From: Microvirga roseola
GTDB lineage: Bacteria; Pseudomonadota; Alphaproteobacteria; Rhizobiales; Beijerinckiaceae
Length of the DNA: 64,000 bases
Assembly (NCBI RefSeq): GCF_020866965.1
Contig: NZ_JAJATX010000014.1
Span: 41,509 to 105,508 of the forward strand
Direction of reading: 5' to 3'
Shown: piece after piece, positions 9,486 to 18,177 of the stretch
Position numbering within the stretch: position 1 is the stretch's first letter
Layout: the number at the start of each line of letters is the position of its first letter
Notes under the pieces: generated by a model
Told to the model about the DNA's origin: nothing
What the model saw: the letters and a program-made list of their open reading frames with translations, nothing else
The model's database searches: none
Made by a program: the position numbers and the translations under genes

Positions 9486-11249
9486 ATGAAAACATCATCT
9501 TTCCTTCTTTCGACCGCCGCGATTCCGTTGATGCTGCTGGTGTCGCCAGCAGCGGCCAAATCGCTCTCCACCTCCGAGCCTCTCGTCATCGCTCAGGCCG
9601 AGCCAGGCAGCCCGGAAGAGCTGAGGCGCCGCCGCGACCGCCCGGACGATGCCGGTCCGCGCGGCCCCCGTGGGGCCCGCCCCGACGAGCGCCCCGACAG
9701 GCCGAGAGCACAGGAACAGCGGGACAGGGGACCTGCCGCTGAGCGCGGCCCTCGCCGGGATGCGGAGCAGGGCGAGCGACCGGACCGACCGCGCCGTGAG
9801 CCGGGACCGCCCGCAGAGCGGCCCGCCCGTCCGGCCCAGGCCCCTGAACGTCGCGAGCGGCCGTCGGAAGCTCCGGAGCGGACGCGCCGTCCGGCTGCTC
9901 AGGAGCGAACCCCTGCCGCAGCGCCCGCTGAGCAGAGGCGTGGCGAGGAACGCCAGGACCGTCAGGAGAGGCGTCAGGAACGGCGCGACCAGCGCCAGGA
10001 GCGTCGCGAGGATCAGCGCCAGGAGCGCCGTGAGGAACGCCGGGATCGGCGTGAGGACCGCCAGGAGCAGCGACAGGAGCGCCAGCAGCGGGCTCCCGAG
10101 GCCGCACCCCAGCCGCGCGCGACGCCGCCGGCGCCGAGCGCGGCACCTTCCCCTGCCCCTGCGCAGCCCAGAACCGCTCCGGTGTCGCCGCGCCCTGTGG
10201 AAGCGCCGCGTCCCGAGCGCCAGCGGGATCAGGGCCAGGATCGCGAGCGGCCCACCGCCCGTCCGGTTCCGGTGGAGGCTCCCGAGGCCGGTCCCCGCGA
10301 GCGCCGGCAGAGCGAATTCGAGGGACGCCGGCTGGAGGATCTCCGCAGCCTTCGCCGCCACCGGGTCGAGGAAGGCGGACGGCGCGTCATCATCGAGGAG
10401 CCGGGCAGCCGTCGCATCATTCGCGAGGGCGACCGGGTCATCATCCGCCACGACGAGACGGAGCGTTTCCGCCGCCTCTACGGACGTGACGATATTCGCG
10501 TCGAGCGGCGTGGTCCCGACGAGGAAGTCACGATTATCCGCCGCCCGGACGGCACGGAGATCATCTCCGTCCGCGACGAGGACGGGAATCTCATCCGCCG
10601 CATCCGGCGCGGTCCGTCCGGGCGCGAGGTCGTGCTGATCGACAACCGGCGCAGGGATTTCGGCGGCCGTCGCGGCTACTTCGTCGAGGAGGAGGTCATC
10701 GCGCTCCCGCCGCCGGTGGTCAGCATCCCGCGCGAGGAATACATCGTCGAGGTGGAGCAGGCCTCGCAGGAGGACCTCTACCGGGCCTTCACGGCGCCTC
10801 CGGTCGAGCGCGTCCAGCGCAACTACACGCTCGACGAAATCCGCCAGAGCCAGTCGCTGCGTGAGCGTGTGCGCCGGGTCGATCTCGATACCATCACCTT
10901 CGATTTCGGCTCCTGGGAGCTAGACGAGAACCAGATCGGCGCCATGACCGGCATCGCGCAGGCGCTCAGGAGAGCCCTCGAGCAGAACCCGAACGAGGTG
11001 TTCCTGATCGAAGGTCACACGGACGCGGTCGGCTCCGACGAGGACAACCTCACCCTCTCCGACCGCCGTGCGGAAACGGTGGCCACGATCCTCACGGAGC
11101 GATTCGGGATCCCTGCCGAGAACCTGACGACTCAGGGCTACGGCGAACAATACCTGAAGGTGAACACGCAAGCTCCCGAGCGGGACAACCGCCGGGTGAC
11201 GCTCCGGAGAATTACGCCCCTGCTCCAGCAGGGACAGGTTCAGCAGTAA
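9486..11249 (+). CDS. OmpA-family outer membrane protein with a long Arg/Glu/Pro-rich segment
   Basis: 587 residues from the ATG at 9486; a GTG at 9477 in frame is possible but would spoil the signal peptide. Signal peptide MKTSSFLLSTAAIPLMLLVSPAAA, cleavage after AAA. Residues about 35-290 are low-complexity Arg, Glu, Gln and Pro, with a dense (R-x-E-R-R-Q-E) run encoded near 9950-10095. Then come short beta-rich repeats (RVIIREG, IIRRPDGTEIISVRDEDGNLI) and a C-terminal OmpA peptidoglycan-binding domain from about 470, with LIEGHTDAVGSDEDNLTLSDRRA. Likely an outer-membrane-to-murein tether with a charged periplasmic linker. It and the next gene lie between recO and era on the opposite strand. 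Confidence 0.88.
   Translation: MKTSSFLLSTAAIPLMLLVSPAAAKSLSTSEPLVIAQAEPGSPEELRRRRDRPDDAGPRGPRGARPDERPDRPRAQEQRDRGPAAERGPRRDAEQGERPDRPRREPGPPAERPARPAQAPERRERPSEAPERTRRPAAQERTPAAAPAEQRRGEERQDRQERRQERRDQRQERREDQRQERREERRDRREDRQEQRQERQQRAPEAAPQPRATPPAPSAAPSPAPAQPRTAPVSPRPVEAPRPERQRDQGQDRERPTARPVPVEAPEAGPRERRQSEFEGRRLEDLRSLRRHRVEEGGRRVIIEEPGSRRIIREGDRVIIRHDETERFRRLYGRDDIRVERRGPDEEVTIIRRPDGTEIISVRDEDGNLIRRIRRGPSGREVVLIDNRRRDFGGRRGYFVEEEVIALPPPVVSIPREEYIVEVEQASQEDLYRAFTAPPVERVQRNYTLDEIRQSQSLRERVRRVDLDTITFDFGSWELDENQIGAMTGIAQALRRALEQNPNEVFLIEGHTDAVGSDEDNLTLSDRRAETVATILTERFGIPAENLTTQGYGEQYLKVNTQAPERDNRRVTLRRITPLLQQGQVQQ
9950..10095 (+). repeat. Coding repeat for Arg/Glu/Gln heptad-like stretch
   Basis: Imperfect tandem copies of units such as CGTCAGGAGCGC and GAGCGCCGTGAGG code for alternating R-Q-E-R-R-E/D motifs in the OmpA-family protein. 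The copies are degenerate and in frame, so they are protein low complexity, not a CRISPR or satellite array. Confidence 0.7.
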
Positions 11250-11286
11250 AGGCTGCGGGAACCGATCTTCGGGCCAGTACAACAGA

Positions 11287-11323
11287 ACGCCCGGCAGCGG
11301 GTATTTCCGCTGCCGGGCGTTTT
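11287..11323 (+). terminator. Strong intrinsic terminator after the OmpA-family gene
   Basis: A perfect 14-base stem (ACGCCCGGCAGCGG / CCGCTGCCGGGCGT) closes a 6-base loop GTATTT and is followed by TTTTC. It lies 38 bases after the stop codon and separates this gene from the MCP-PilZ gene. Confidence 0.92.
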
Positions 11324-11408
11324 CTTGTGGTCGCCTGGGCAAATTCTCCCTTTCTTAAAGTTTTGTCGTGACGCTACGTCAGCTAAAATCTAACATGAGA
11401 GCCAGACG

Positions 11409-13160
11409 ATGCTCGGTATTCTACGTCGTGCACCGCAAGCGGCCGCTTTGGAGGAAATCGCTCGGCCGGAGGGTGAGAGTGCTGCCGATGTGCCCGTGGA
11501 GCAGGCCCGTCGCGATGACACCGACGCTGTCGATGCCCTCGAAGCGGATGTCCTGAAGGCCATACGCGGCGTCACCCAGGCCATCGCGGAGGCGGCATCG
11601 GAAGTCGCCGCCGTCGAAAAGGACCTCACGGAGATCAGGGCCCATGCCGGGGAACTATCGGCCCTGGGCAGCACAGCATCGGGAGAGACCCTGTCGCTTG
11701 CCTCCTCCACCGAGGAACTGACGACGACCTCCTCCGAGATCGGCCGGGCCATGGACCATGCGAGCCGCCGCATCGCCGATGCGGTCCAGGCGGCGCAGAA
11801 GGCGAGCAGCCTGATCCTCGAGCTCTCGAATGCCACGACGGAGATCGCCGGGATCGTGGATACGATCTCCGCAGTCGCCCGCCAGACGAATCTGCTGGCG
11901 CTCAATGCGACCATCGAGGCGGCGCGGGCGGGCGATGCCGGAAAGGGCTTTGCGGTCGTGGCCGGAGAGGTCAAGGCGCTGTCGGTCCAGACGAGCAGCG
12001 CCGCCGACGATATCCGTGCACGGATCGCCAACCTCCGCGAAACGGCCAATGCCTCCACGACGGCCGTGGCGGAGGTTGTGGAGGTCGTGCAGGACGTGCA
12101 GCCCGTCTTCGGGACCGTCCGCAAGGCGGTCGAGAACCAGAACGCCGCCATTGGCGAGGTGGCGCGCCTTGCGAGCGCGACGTCAGCCAGCGTCAGCCGC
12201 GTGAACGAGCAGGCGTGCGGTGTCGACGAGACCTCCCGAGACGCCAGCGAGCGGGCTCATCAGGCCGACACGGCCACCAAGGCCGCCGACGGGGTCGCAA
12301 AGGCGCTGGGGCAGCGCTTCGTGACAGCTATCCGGCAGAGCGAGATCGGCGACAGACGCCGTGCCGACCGCTTCCCCGTGGATCGTCCGGCCAGCCTTCT
12401 CATCAACGGAAAGCGCTTGCCGGCGCGCACCATCGACATCAGCAGCGGGGGCGTTCTTCTCGCCCCGATCCCCGACTGCCCCACCGCATCCGGCCGTTCG
12501 GGCGAGATCGAGATGCAGGAGATCGGGCGGGTCGCAATCCGCGTCGTCGCCACGAGCGCCATGGGCATCCACTGCACATTCTCCGATCCCGCGCAGGACG
12601 TACGGCAGCGGATCGATTGGCTCGTGGCCGATGTCGAAAGCAGTTACCGTCCGCGCATCCTGCTCGCGCAGGAGATGGCGCGGCAGGTCGAGCGGCTCAT
12701 CGAGAACGCGGTGTCAGAGGGGGCTATCTCCAGCGAGGCGGTTTTCGACACGGATTACCGGCCGCTTCCGGGCACCGATCCCGTCCAGCATCAGACCGCT
12801 TACCTGCCGGTTTTCGAGAGGCTCCTGCCGGGGGTGCTGGAGCCGGCCCTGGGTGCGGATTCGAAAATGGCGTTCTGCCTCGCCATCGACCGGAACGGCT
12901 ATATTCCGGTTCACAACAGGATCTATTCGCAACCCCAGCGTCCCGGAGACCCGGCCTGGAACGCGGCCAACGCCCGCAACAAGCGCATCTTCGACGACCG
13001 CGCCGGGATCACCGCCGCACGCTCGACGCGGCCCTTCGTCGTGCAGGCCTATGCCCGCGACATGGGCGGCGGCAAGGTCGTGATGATGCAGGAGGTGGAC
13101 GCCCCCATCCGCGTGTTCGGACGGCACTGGGGCGGGCTGAGGACCGCCTACCGGCTTTGA
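11409..13160 (+). CDS. Soluble methyl-accepting chemotaxis protein with PilZ domain
   Basis: 583 residues with no membrane segment, so a cytosolic receptor. Residues about 50-270 are coiled-coil MCP signalling domain; the conserved hairpin tip near 147-200 reads [20 protein letters not shown] then [19 protein letters not shown]. Residues about 314-397 form a PilZ domain with both c-di-GMP motifs, RRADR and DISSGG. The last 185 residues form a mixed alpha/beta region ending in [13 protein letters not shown] and [11 protein letters not shown], a C-terminal pattern seen in other alphaproteobacterial MCPs and probably sensory. No che genes are near. It converges on era with one base between the two stop codons and no terminator. 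Confidence 0.9.
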   Translation: MLGILRRAPQAAALEEIARPEGESAADVPVEQARRDDTDAVDALEADVLKAIRGVTQAIAEAASEVAAVEKDLTEIRAHAGELSALGSTASGETLSLASSTEELTTTSSEIGRAMDHASRRIADAVQAAQKASSLILELSNATTEIAGIVDTISAVARQTNLLALNATIEAARAGDAGKGFAVVAGEVKALSVQTSSAADDIRARIANLRETANASTTAVAEVVEVVQDVQPVFGTVRKAVENQNAAIGEVARLASATSASVSRVNEQACGVDETSRDASERAHQADTATKAADGVAKALGQRFVTAIRQSEIGDRRRADRFPVDRPASLLINGKRLPARTIDISSGGVLLAPIPDCPTASGRSGEIEMQEIGRVAIRVVATSAMGIHCTFSDPAQDVRQRIDWLVADVESSYRPRILLAQEMARQVERLIENAVSEGAISSEAVFDTDYRPLPGTDPVQHQTAYLPVFERLLPGVLEPALGADSKMAFCLAIDRNGYIPVHNRIYSQPQRPGDPAWNAANARNKRIFDDRAGITAARSTRPFVVQAYARDMGGGKVVMMQEVDAPIRVFGRHWGGLRTAYRL

Positions 13161-13161
13161 G

Positions 13162-14079
13162 CTAACCTCCCCGCGGGAACTCCAGTCCCATTTCCCGATA
13201 GCGTTCGGGATCGTCGCCCCAGTTCTCGCGCACCTTCACGAACAGGAACAGGTGCACAGGAGCCTCGGCGATTTCGGAGATTTCCTTGCGGGCCGCCTGC
13301 CCGATGGCCTTGATGGTTTGGCCGCCCTTGCCCAGCACGATCTTGCGCTGGCTGTCCCGCTCCACGAATACGGTCTGCTCGATGCGGACCGAGCCGTCGG
13401 GCCGCTGCTGCCACTGATCGGTTTCGACCGTGGACTGGTACGGCAGCTCCTCGTGCAGGCGCTCGTAGATCTTCTCGCGGGTGATCTCGGCCGCGAGCAT
13501 GCGCAGGGGCGCATCGGAGACCTGGTCTTCCGGGTAGAGCCACGGGCCTTCCGGCATCATCTCGGCGAGCTGGCGCCTGAGAGTGTCGATGCCGTCGCCC
13601 TTGAGCGCCGAGATCATGAAGGTATGCGCGAAGGGCACCTTCTCGTTCAGGGTCGCCGCGAGCTCCAGCAGCTTCGAGCGCTCGATCAGGTCGATCTTGT
13701 TGAGAATCAGGACCTTCGGCTGCCGCAGATCGGGAAGTTTCTGGAGGATCGCCTCCGCCTCCTCCTCGATGCCCTTGCGCACGTCGAGGAGGAGCGCGAC
13801 CACATCGGCATCCCCTGCCCCGCCCCAGGCCGAGGTGACCATGGCGCGGTCCAGCCGGCGCTTCGGCTTGAAGATGCCGGGGGTGTCCACGAATACGATC
13901 TGCGCATTGCCGTCGATGGCGATGCCGCGCACGAGAGCCCGGGTCGTCTGAACCTTGCGCGAGACGATGGAGACCTTGGAGCCGACGAGCGCGTTGAGCA
14001 GCGTCGACTTGCCCGCATTGGGCGCGCCGATGAGAGCGACGAAGCCGGCCTTCGTGTTGGTTTCCTCAGGCGACGCCAT
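13162..14079 (-). CDS. era: GTPase Era
   Basis: Essential GTPase that binds the 3' end of 16S rRNA during small-subunit maturation. G1 is GAPNAGKST (residues about 18-26), G3 FVDTPG, G4 NKID, then a KH domain with VLGKGGQTIKAIGQAARKEI. I start at the ATG at 14077-14079, which follows GGAGGAAGAAA; an in-frame codon at 14142 would add 21 Arg-rich residues. With this start the gene overlaps the end of rnc by 14 bases, implying coupled translation. 305 residues, normal length. Confidence 0.96.
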   Translation of the reverse strand: MASPEETNTKAGFVALIGAPNAGKSTLLNALVGSKVSIVSRKVQTTRALVRGIAIDGNAQIVFVDTPGIFKPKRRLDRAMVTSAWGGAGDADVVALLLDVRKGIEEEAEAILQKLPDLRQPKVLILNKIDLIERSKLLELAATLNEKVPFAHTFMISALKGDGIDTLRRQLAEMMPEGPWLYPEDQVSDAPLRMLAAEITREKIYERLHEELPYQSTVETDQWQQRPDGSVRIEQTVFVERDSQRKIVLGKGGQTIKAIGQAARKEISEIAEAPVHLFLFVKVRENWGDDPERYREMGLEFPRGG

Positions 14080-14779
14080 TTTCTTCCTCCCTCCAGACGC
14101 TCTCCCTGAGGAGAAGGCTTCGCGCCGCCGCCTGTTCCGCAATACGCTTGGACGTCCCCAGTCCGAATTCGCTTTCCGTGCCCCTCACCTTCACCATCAC
14201 CCGAAATTTCGGGGAGTGGTCAGGCCCGGTCTGCTCGACGACCGTGTAGGTCGGTGGCGGCAGGCCCCTGCCTTGAGCCCATTCCTGAAGGGCGCTCTTC
14301 GGGTCCCGAAGGGGACGGCGCGGCGCTTCGAGCAGATCCTTGAACGAGCGCTGGACGAGGTCCCGCGCCGCCTCGAAGCCGCCATCGAGGAAGACGGCTC
14401 CGATGATGGCCTCGCAGACATCCGCGAGGATGGTCAGGTTGCGGCGTTCCCCTGAATGGGCCTCGCCTGCGCCGAGCTTAATGTGAGGGCCGACATCCCA
14501 GTCCACGGCGATCTCGGCGCAGCTCTCACGGCGTACGAGTTCCGCCAGCCGCCGGGAGAGTTCGCCCTCGGGAGCGCCGGGGAAGGTTCTGTAGAGCAGG
14601 TCCGCGATGGCGAGGCCGAGCACCCGGTCGCCGAGGAATTCCAGTCTCTGATAGCTCTGCCCCGCGGCCTGGGGGGCGCTGACATGGGTGAGCGCCTCCT
14701 CCAGAAGCGCAGGCTTTTCGAAGCGATAGCCGAGCTTCTTGAGAAGCTCCTCCGGATTCGACTTGCTGCGGCGCGCCAC
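14066..14779 (-). CDS. rnc: Ribonuclease III
   Basis: Endonuclease for double-stranded RNA: rRNA precursor processing and sRNA-mRNA duplex decay. The RNase III signature QRLEFLGDRVLGLA sits near residues 44-57 with the metal-binding Glu and Asp; a second acidic site is ADVCEAIIGAVFLDGG. A double-stranded RNA-binding domain follows from about 165 (PKSALQEWAQGRGLPPPTY ... TSKRIAEQAAARSLL). 237 residues, start ATG at 14779, three bases after lepB ends. Confidence 0.97.
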   Translation of the reverse strand: MARRSKSNPEELLKKLGYRFEKPALLEEALTHVSAPQAAGQSYQRLEFLGDRVLGLAIADLLYRTFPGAPEGELSRRLAELVRRESCAEIAVDWDVGPHIKLGAGEAHSGERRNLTILADVCEAIIGAVFLDGGFEAARDLVQRSFKDLLEAPRRPLRDPKSALQEWAQGRGLPPPTYTVVEQTGPDHSPKFRVMVKVRGTESEFGLGTSKRIAEQAAARSLLLRESVWREEENGVA

Positions 14780-14782
14780 GGC

Positions 14783-15574
14783 TTATCGAATCCCCTCGAA
14801 GAGACGGCCCCAGCGGATGCTCTGCGGCCATTCCCACGGACGCCACAGGGAGGCGCTCTCGTCGATGGAGAAGAAGATGATCTCCGCCCGCCCCACGAGG
14901 TTCTCGTAGGGCACCTGCCCGACGCTGGCCTCGTCCCGCGAGTCGGTCGAATTGTCCCGGTTGTCGCCCATCATGAAGTAATGATCGGGCTGCACCGTAT
15001 AGACGTCGGTGTTGTCCCAGTAGCCGCGGTTGTTGTCCCGCTCGATCACATAATAGGAAACGCCGTTGGGCAGCGTTTCCCGGTACTGGGGAACGGCGAC
15101 GGGGCGGCCGTAGAGATCGGTCGTAGTGTAGTCCTGCACCCGCTCGCGCTGAACGGGCGTGCCGTTGATGTGCAGGACGCCGCCGATCACCTGGATCCGG
15201 TCGCCGGGCAACCCGATGACGCGCTTGATGTAGTCGGTCGAATTGTCCTTCGGCAGCTTGAAGACCGCGATATCCCCGCGCTTGGGCTCGGACCCGAAGA
15301 TGCGGCCGGAGAAGAGCGGCGGGCTGAATGGCATGGAATGTTTGGAATACCCATAGGTGTATTTGGACACGAACAGGTAGTCACCGATCAGCAGGGTCGG
15401 GATGAGGGATCCCGACGGGATGTTGAACGGCTGGAACAGCACCGTGCGGACAACCACCGCGATCAGCAGAGCCTGGATAATGACCTTGATGGTCTCCCAG
15501 AGGCCGCCTTCTTCTTTTTTCGCGCTGTCGCCCACGTACTTCTTGGCGTTTTCGGTCACTTGAATTCGATCCAT
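14783..15574 (-). CDS. lepB: Signal peptidase I
   Basis: Inner-membrane Ser/Lys peptidase that removes Sec and Tat signal peptides. One transmembrane helix (about 29-45) precedes FNIPSGSLIPTLL; Ser 56 in PSGS is the nucleophile and the Lys in DYIKRVIGLPGD the base. C-terminal box E is MGDNRDNSTDSR. The family usually has Met after PSGS; Leu here is a common variant. I use the ATG at 15572-15574 (MDRIQVTENAKKY); the open frame reaches 15673 but the extra residues are unlike the family. 263 residues. Part of pdxJ-acpS-lepB-rnc-era. Confidence 0.95.
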   Translation of the reverse strand: MDRIQVTENAKKYVGDSAKKEEGGLWETIKVIIQALLIAVVVRTVLFQPFNIPSGSLIPTLLIGDYLFVSKYTYGYSKHSMPFSPPLFSGRIFGSEPKRGDIAVFKLPKDNSTDYIKRVIGLPGDRIQVIGGVLHINGTPVQRERVQDYTTTDLYGRPVAVPQYRETLPNGVSYYVIERDNNRGYWDNTDVYTVQPDHYFMMGDNRDNSTDSRDEASVGQVPYENLVGRAEIIFFSIDESASLWRPWEWPQSIRWGRLFEGIR

Positions 15575-15764
15575 GCTCGAGGAATGCGACGGCCTCATGC
15601 CATCGCATGTCGTTGCGGCGATCGAGAGAGGTTTGCACTCGGCTTGGAAGTGCAAGCCGCTCCCGATTGGCATTGGCCGCAGACCTTGTCCGGCGGCTGG
15701 AGACCCGTCCCGCCGGAGCCTTGCTCTAACCTATGGCGCGCCCTGCCGCAACGCGGCCTCTTCC

Positions 15765-16163
15765 TCAGGCCGGAAGCGCCTCGATGATCACAAAGGCTTG
15801 AGCCAGGGGCGGATCGTCCGTCAGCGAGACATGAACGACGGCCTTGTGACCCTCGGGCGTCATCGCCTGCAGACGCTCCAGCGCCCCTCCCGTCAGGCGC
15901 ATCGTCGGGCGGCCGCTGGGAAGGTTGACCACCTCCATGTCCCGCCAGAAGACGCCATGGCTGAGGCCGGTGCCCAGGGCCTTGGCGCAGGCCTCCTTCG
16001 CGGCGAAGCGGCGAGCATAGGACGGAGCCCGGGCGGCGCGGCGGTCGCTCCTCGCCCTCTCGCCCTCGGTGAAGATGCGATGGGTGAAGCGGTCGCCGAA
16101 TCGGGCGATGGAGCGCTCGATGCGGCGGATGTCACAGAGGTCCGATCCGATCCCCAGGATCAT
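15765..16163 (-). CDS. acpS: Holo-[acyl-carrier-protein] synthase
   Basis: Attaches 4'-phosphopantetheine from CoA to apo-ACP. 132 residues. The metal-binding Asp is in [16 protein letters not shown] and the second motif is [16 protein letters not shown], both conserved in AcpS; the C-terminal [20 protein letters not shown] is also typical. The ATG overlaps the pdxJ stop by four bases (ATGA type), indicating coupled translation. The gap to lepB is about 190 bases and holds no evident feature. Confidence 0.96.
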   Translation of the reverse strand: MILGIGSDLCDIRRIERSIARFGDRFTHRIFTEGERARSDRRAARAPSYARRFAAKEACAKALGTGLSHGVFWRDMEVVNLPSGRPTMRLTGGALERLQAMTPEGHKAVVHVSLTDDPPLAQAFVIIEALPA

Positions 16164-16918
16164 GCCGGCACCTGCGCCCGGCCCTGATCCATGGCGGCGC
16201 GCATGACCCGCACGGCCTCGTCCAGCCCCATGAAGATCGCCTCCCCGATGAGGAAATGGCCGATATTGAGCTCGACCACCTGCGGAAGGGCTGCGACCGG
16301 CCCGACATTGTCGAGGGTCAGGCCATGGCCAGCATGGATCTCGAGCCCGATCCCAGCACCATGCTCCGCCGCTCGGCGCAGCCGGCTCAGCTCATGGGCG
16401 ATACGGGCCTCGTCGCCCTCGGCCCAGGCTTCGCTGTACGTGCCGGTATGAAGCTCGACTACGGGCGCGCCCAGTTCGCAGGCGGCGTCCATGACTTCGA
16501 CTTCCGGCTCGACGAATAGAGACACCCTGATGCCTTCGCCCTTCAATTCCTGAATGATGGGACGCAGATGGGCATGGCCGCCGATAATGTCGAGGCCTCC
16601 CTCGGTCGTCCGCTCCTCCCGCTTCTCGGGGACGAGGCAGCAGGCATTCGGACGGATACGCTTGGCGATCTCGACCATTTCGGCAGTCGCCGCCATTTCG
16701 AAATTGAGCGGTACGAAGAGGTTGCGCCTGAGCCGCTCCATGTCCTGCTCGCGGATATGCCGCCGGTCCTCGCGCAGATGGGCCGTGATACCGTCGGCAC
16801 CTGCCAGAACCGCCATGTTGGCGGCTCGAATGGGATCCGGGTGAAAGCCGCCCCGCGCATTCCGCACGGTTGCGACATGATCGATGTTGACGCCGAGGCG
16901 AACGGGAGGAGCGGTCAT
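16160..16918 (-). CDS. pdxJ: Pyridoxine 5'-phosphate synthase
   Basis: Makes pyridoxine 5'-phosphate from 1-deoxyxylulose 5-phosphate and aminoacetone phosphate, the last ring-forming step of the DXP-dependent vitamin B6 path. TIM barrel of 252 residues; motifs [18 protein letters not shown] at the N-terminus, [14 protein letters not shown] and [11 protein letters not shown] near the phosphate site. First gene of the pdxJ-acpS-lepB-rnc-era unit. Confidence 0.97.
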   Translation of the reverse strand: MTAPPVRLGVNIDHVATVRNARGGFHPDPIRAANMAVLAGADGITAHLREDRRHIREQDMERLRRNLFVPLNFEMAATAEMVEIAKRIRPNACCLVPEKREERTTEGGLDIIGGHAHLRPIIQELKGEGIRVSLFVEPEVEVMDAACELGAPVVELHTGTYSEAWAEGDEARIAHELSRLRRAAEHGAGIGLEIHAGHGLTLDNVGPVAALPQVVELNIGHFLIGEAIFMGLDEAVRVMRAAMDQGRAQVPA

Positions 16919-17012
16919 AGAATGTTTTTAGCCTAGAGCCGCAGATTGACCAGAGGCCTGGGAGTGCCCGTGCACGCTATCAACGGCAAAGGCCGTACTT
17001 TTATCCGGACTT

Positions 17013-17133
17013 GTCATTTCCGGCCGGATCTGGCGAAGCCAACGCAGGGGAGAAGCCAACGCAGGGGAAAGGAATTCCGCCACGCGCTCGGCACTCTGGA
17101 TCCCCTTCCCTTGCTTCGCTCGCCGGGGATGAC
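17013..17133. repeat. Diverged inverted-repeat element upstream of rpsF
   Basis: Arms GTCATTTCCGGC (17013-17024) and GCCGGGGATGAC (17122-17133) pair at 10 of 12 positions. Inside are two direct copies of GAAGCCAACGCAGGGGA about 17 bases apart. The end sequence resembles that of the element at 6155-6241, so it may be a decayed member of the same repeat family. The rest of the 470-base gap (16919-17389) shows no credible gene; the last 200 bases hold the promoter and leader of rpsF, not resolved here. Confidence 0.5.
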
Positions 17134-17389
17134 ACCAGGAACCGGCGCTTGCCTTCCCGGCCCAAATCGCCTATAGGCCCCACTTCGCGTTCGCTCCGGC
17201 CGGGGGCTGAACGGACGGCGTGGCTTGCCGCGCAGGGTCTTCGGACCCGTCGTCCCGTGTCTCCGCCTTCGACAACCGCTCGGGCCTTGAGGCTCGAAGG
17301 GCTTGGCGCCGATCGGACGCGCGAAACGGCCGAAACACTCTTCAAAACAGTGCTTTAGGCTTGAACCTCAAACCTGAGAAAGGCCCACT

Positions 17390-17794
17390 ATGCCTCTCTA
17401 CGAGCATATTTTCATGGCTCGCCAGGACGTGACCCCCCAGCAGGTCGAGACGATGGTCGACCAGTACAAGGGCGTCATCGAGCAGAATGGCGGCAAGATC
17501 GAGAAGACCGAGATGTGGGGCGTGAAGTCCCTCGCCTACCGCATCAAGAAGAACCGCAAGGCGCATTTCACGATGTTCAACCTCGACGCCCCGGCTAACG
17601 CCGTGGCCGAGATGGAGCGTCAGATGCGCATCAACGAAGACATCCTTCGCTTCATGACCATCCGCGTCGAGGAGCTCGAGACCGAGCCGTCCGTGATGAT
17701 GCAGAAGCGTGACCGCGACGAGCGCAAGGACCGCGAGCGCCGTGAGCGCGACGGCGGCTTTGAAGGCGGCGGCGGCGAAGGCGAGGAGGCTTAA
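17390..17794 (+). CDS. rpsF: 30S ribosomal protein S6
   Basis: Small-subunit protein that pairs with S18 on the platform. 134 residues beginning [20 protein letters not shown], with the conserved [31 protein letters not shown] core. The C-terminal 35 residues are charged and Gly/Glu-rich ([15 protein letters not shown]), like the Glu tails of other S6 proteins, which in E. coli are lengthened by RimK. Start follows GAGAAAGGCCCACT. rpsR follows two bases after its stop. Confidence 0.98.
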   Translation: MPLYEHIFMARQDVTPQQVETMVDQYKGVIEQNGGKIEKTEMWGVKSLAYRIKKNRKAHFTMFNLDAPANAVAEMERQMRINEDILRFMTIRVEELETEPSVMMQKRDRDERKDRERRERDGGFEGGGGEGEEA

Positions 17795-17796
17795 TC

Positions 17797-18048
17797 ATGG
17801 CATTTGGTGCTGGTGGCGGCGGTGGCCGTCGTCCGTTCTTCCGTCGTCGGAAGACCTGCCCCTTCTCGGGGCCGAACGCTCCGAAGATCGATTACAAGGA
17901 CACGAAGCTCCTGTCCCGCTACATCTCCGAGCGCGGCAAGATCGTTCCTTCGCGCATCACAGCCGTGTCGGCCAAGAAGCAGCGTGAGCTTGCCCAGGCG
18001 ATCAAGCGCGCGCGCTTCCTGGGCCTGCTGCCCTACGTGATCCGCTAA
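17797..18048 (+). CDS. rpsR: 30S ribosomal protein S18
   Basis: 83 residues with an [15 protein letters not shown] start, the single conserved Cys and the S18 signature [19 protein letters not shown] followed by [20 protein letters not shown]. Ends LGLLPYVIR. Binds S6 in the 30S platform, and the two genes are separated by only two bases. Confidence 0.98.
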   Translation: MAFGAGGGGGRRPFFRRRKTCPFSGPNAPKIDYKDTKLLSRYISERGKIVPSRITAVSAKKQRELAQAIKRARFLGLLPYVIR

Positions 18049-18058
18049 CAAGCTTCAG

Positions 18059-18085
18059 GCGGGCCGCCTCGCGCGGCCCGCTTTT
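18059..18085 (+). terminator. Intrinsic terminator after rpsR
   Basis: Perfect 9-base stem GCGGGCCGC / GCGGCCCGC with loop CTCGC followed by TTTT. It lies inside the rpsF-rpsR-DUF2232-rplI cluster, so rpsF-rpsR may be expressed above the two distal genes, or read-through is partial. Confidence 0.85.
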
Positions 18086-18177
18086 CGACAGTCGTCGCCC
18101 AGCGGTGCAACCCCGCCGGGTCAGTTGGGGCAGGATAAGCCCCTAACCCTGCGAGAGAGCAGCGGGACAGCGGGACC

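Noticed and set aside
9950..10095. Tandem-looking repeats as a possible CRISPR or satellite
   Set aside because: Units are degenerate, stay in frame and code for an Arg/Glu-rich protein stretch; there are no spacers of even length.
16919..17389. Several 70-115 codon frames in the gap before rpsF
   Set aside because: No SD, no known motif, both strands open due to GC bias; the region contains an inverted-repeat element.
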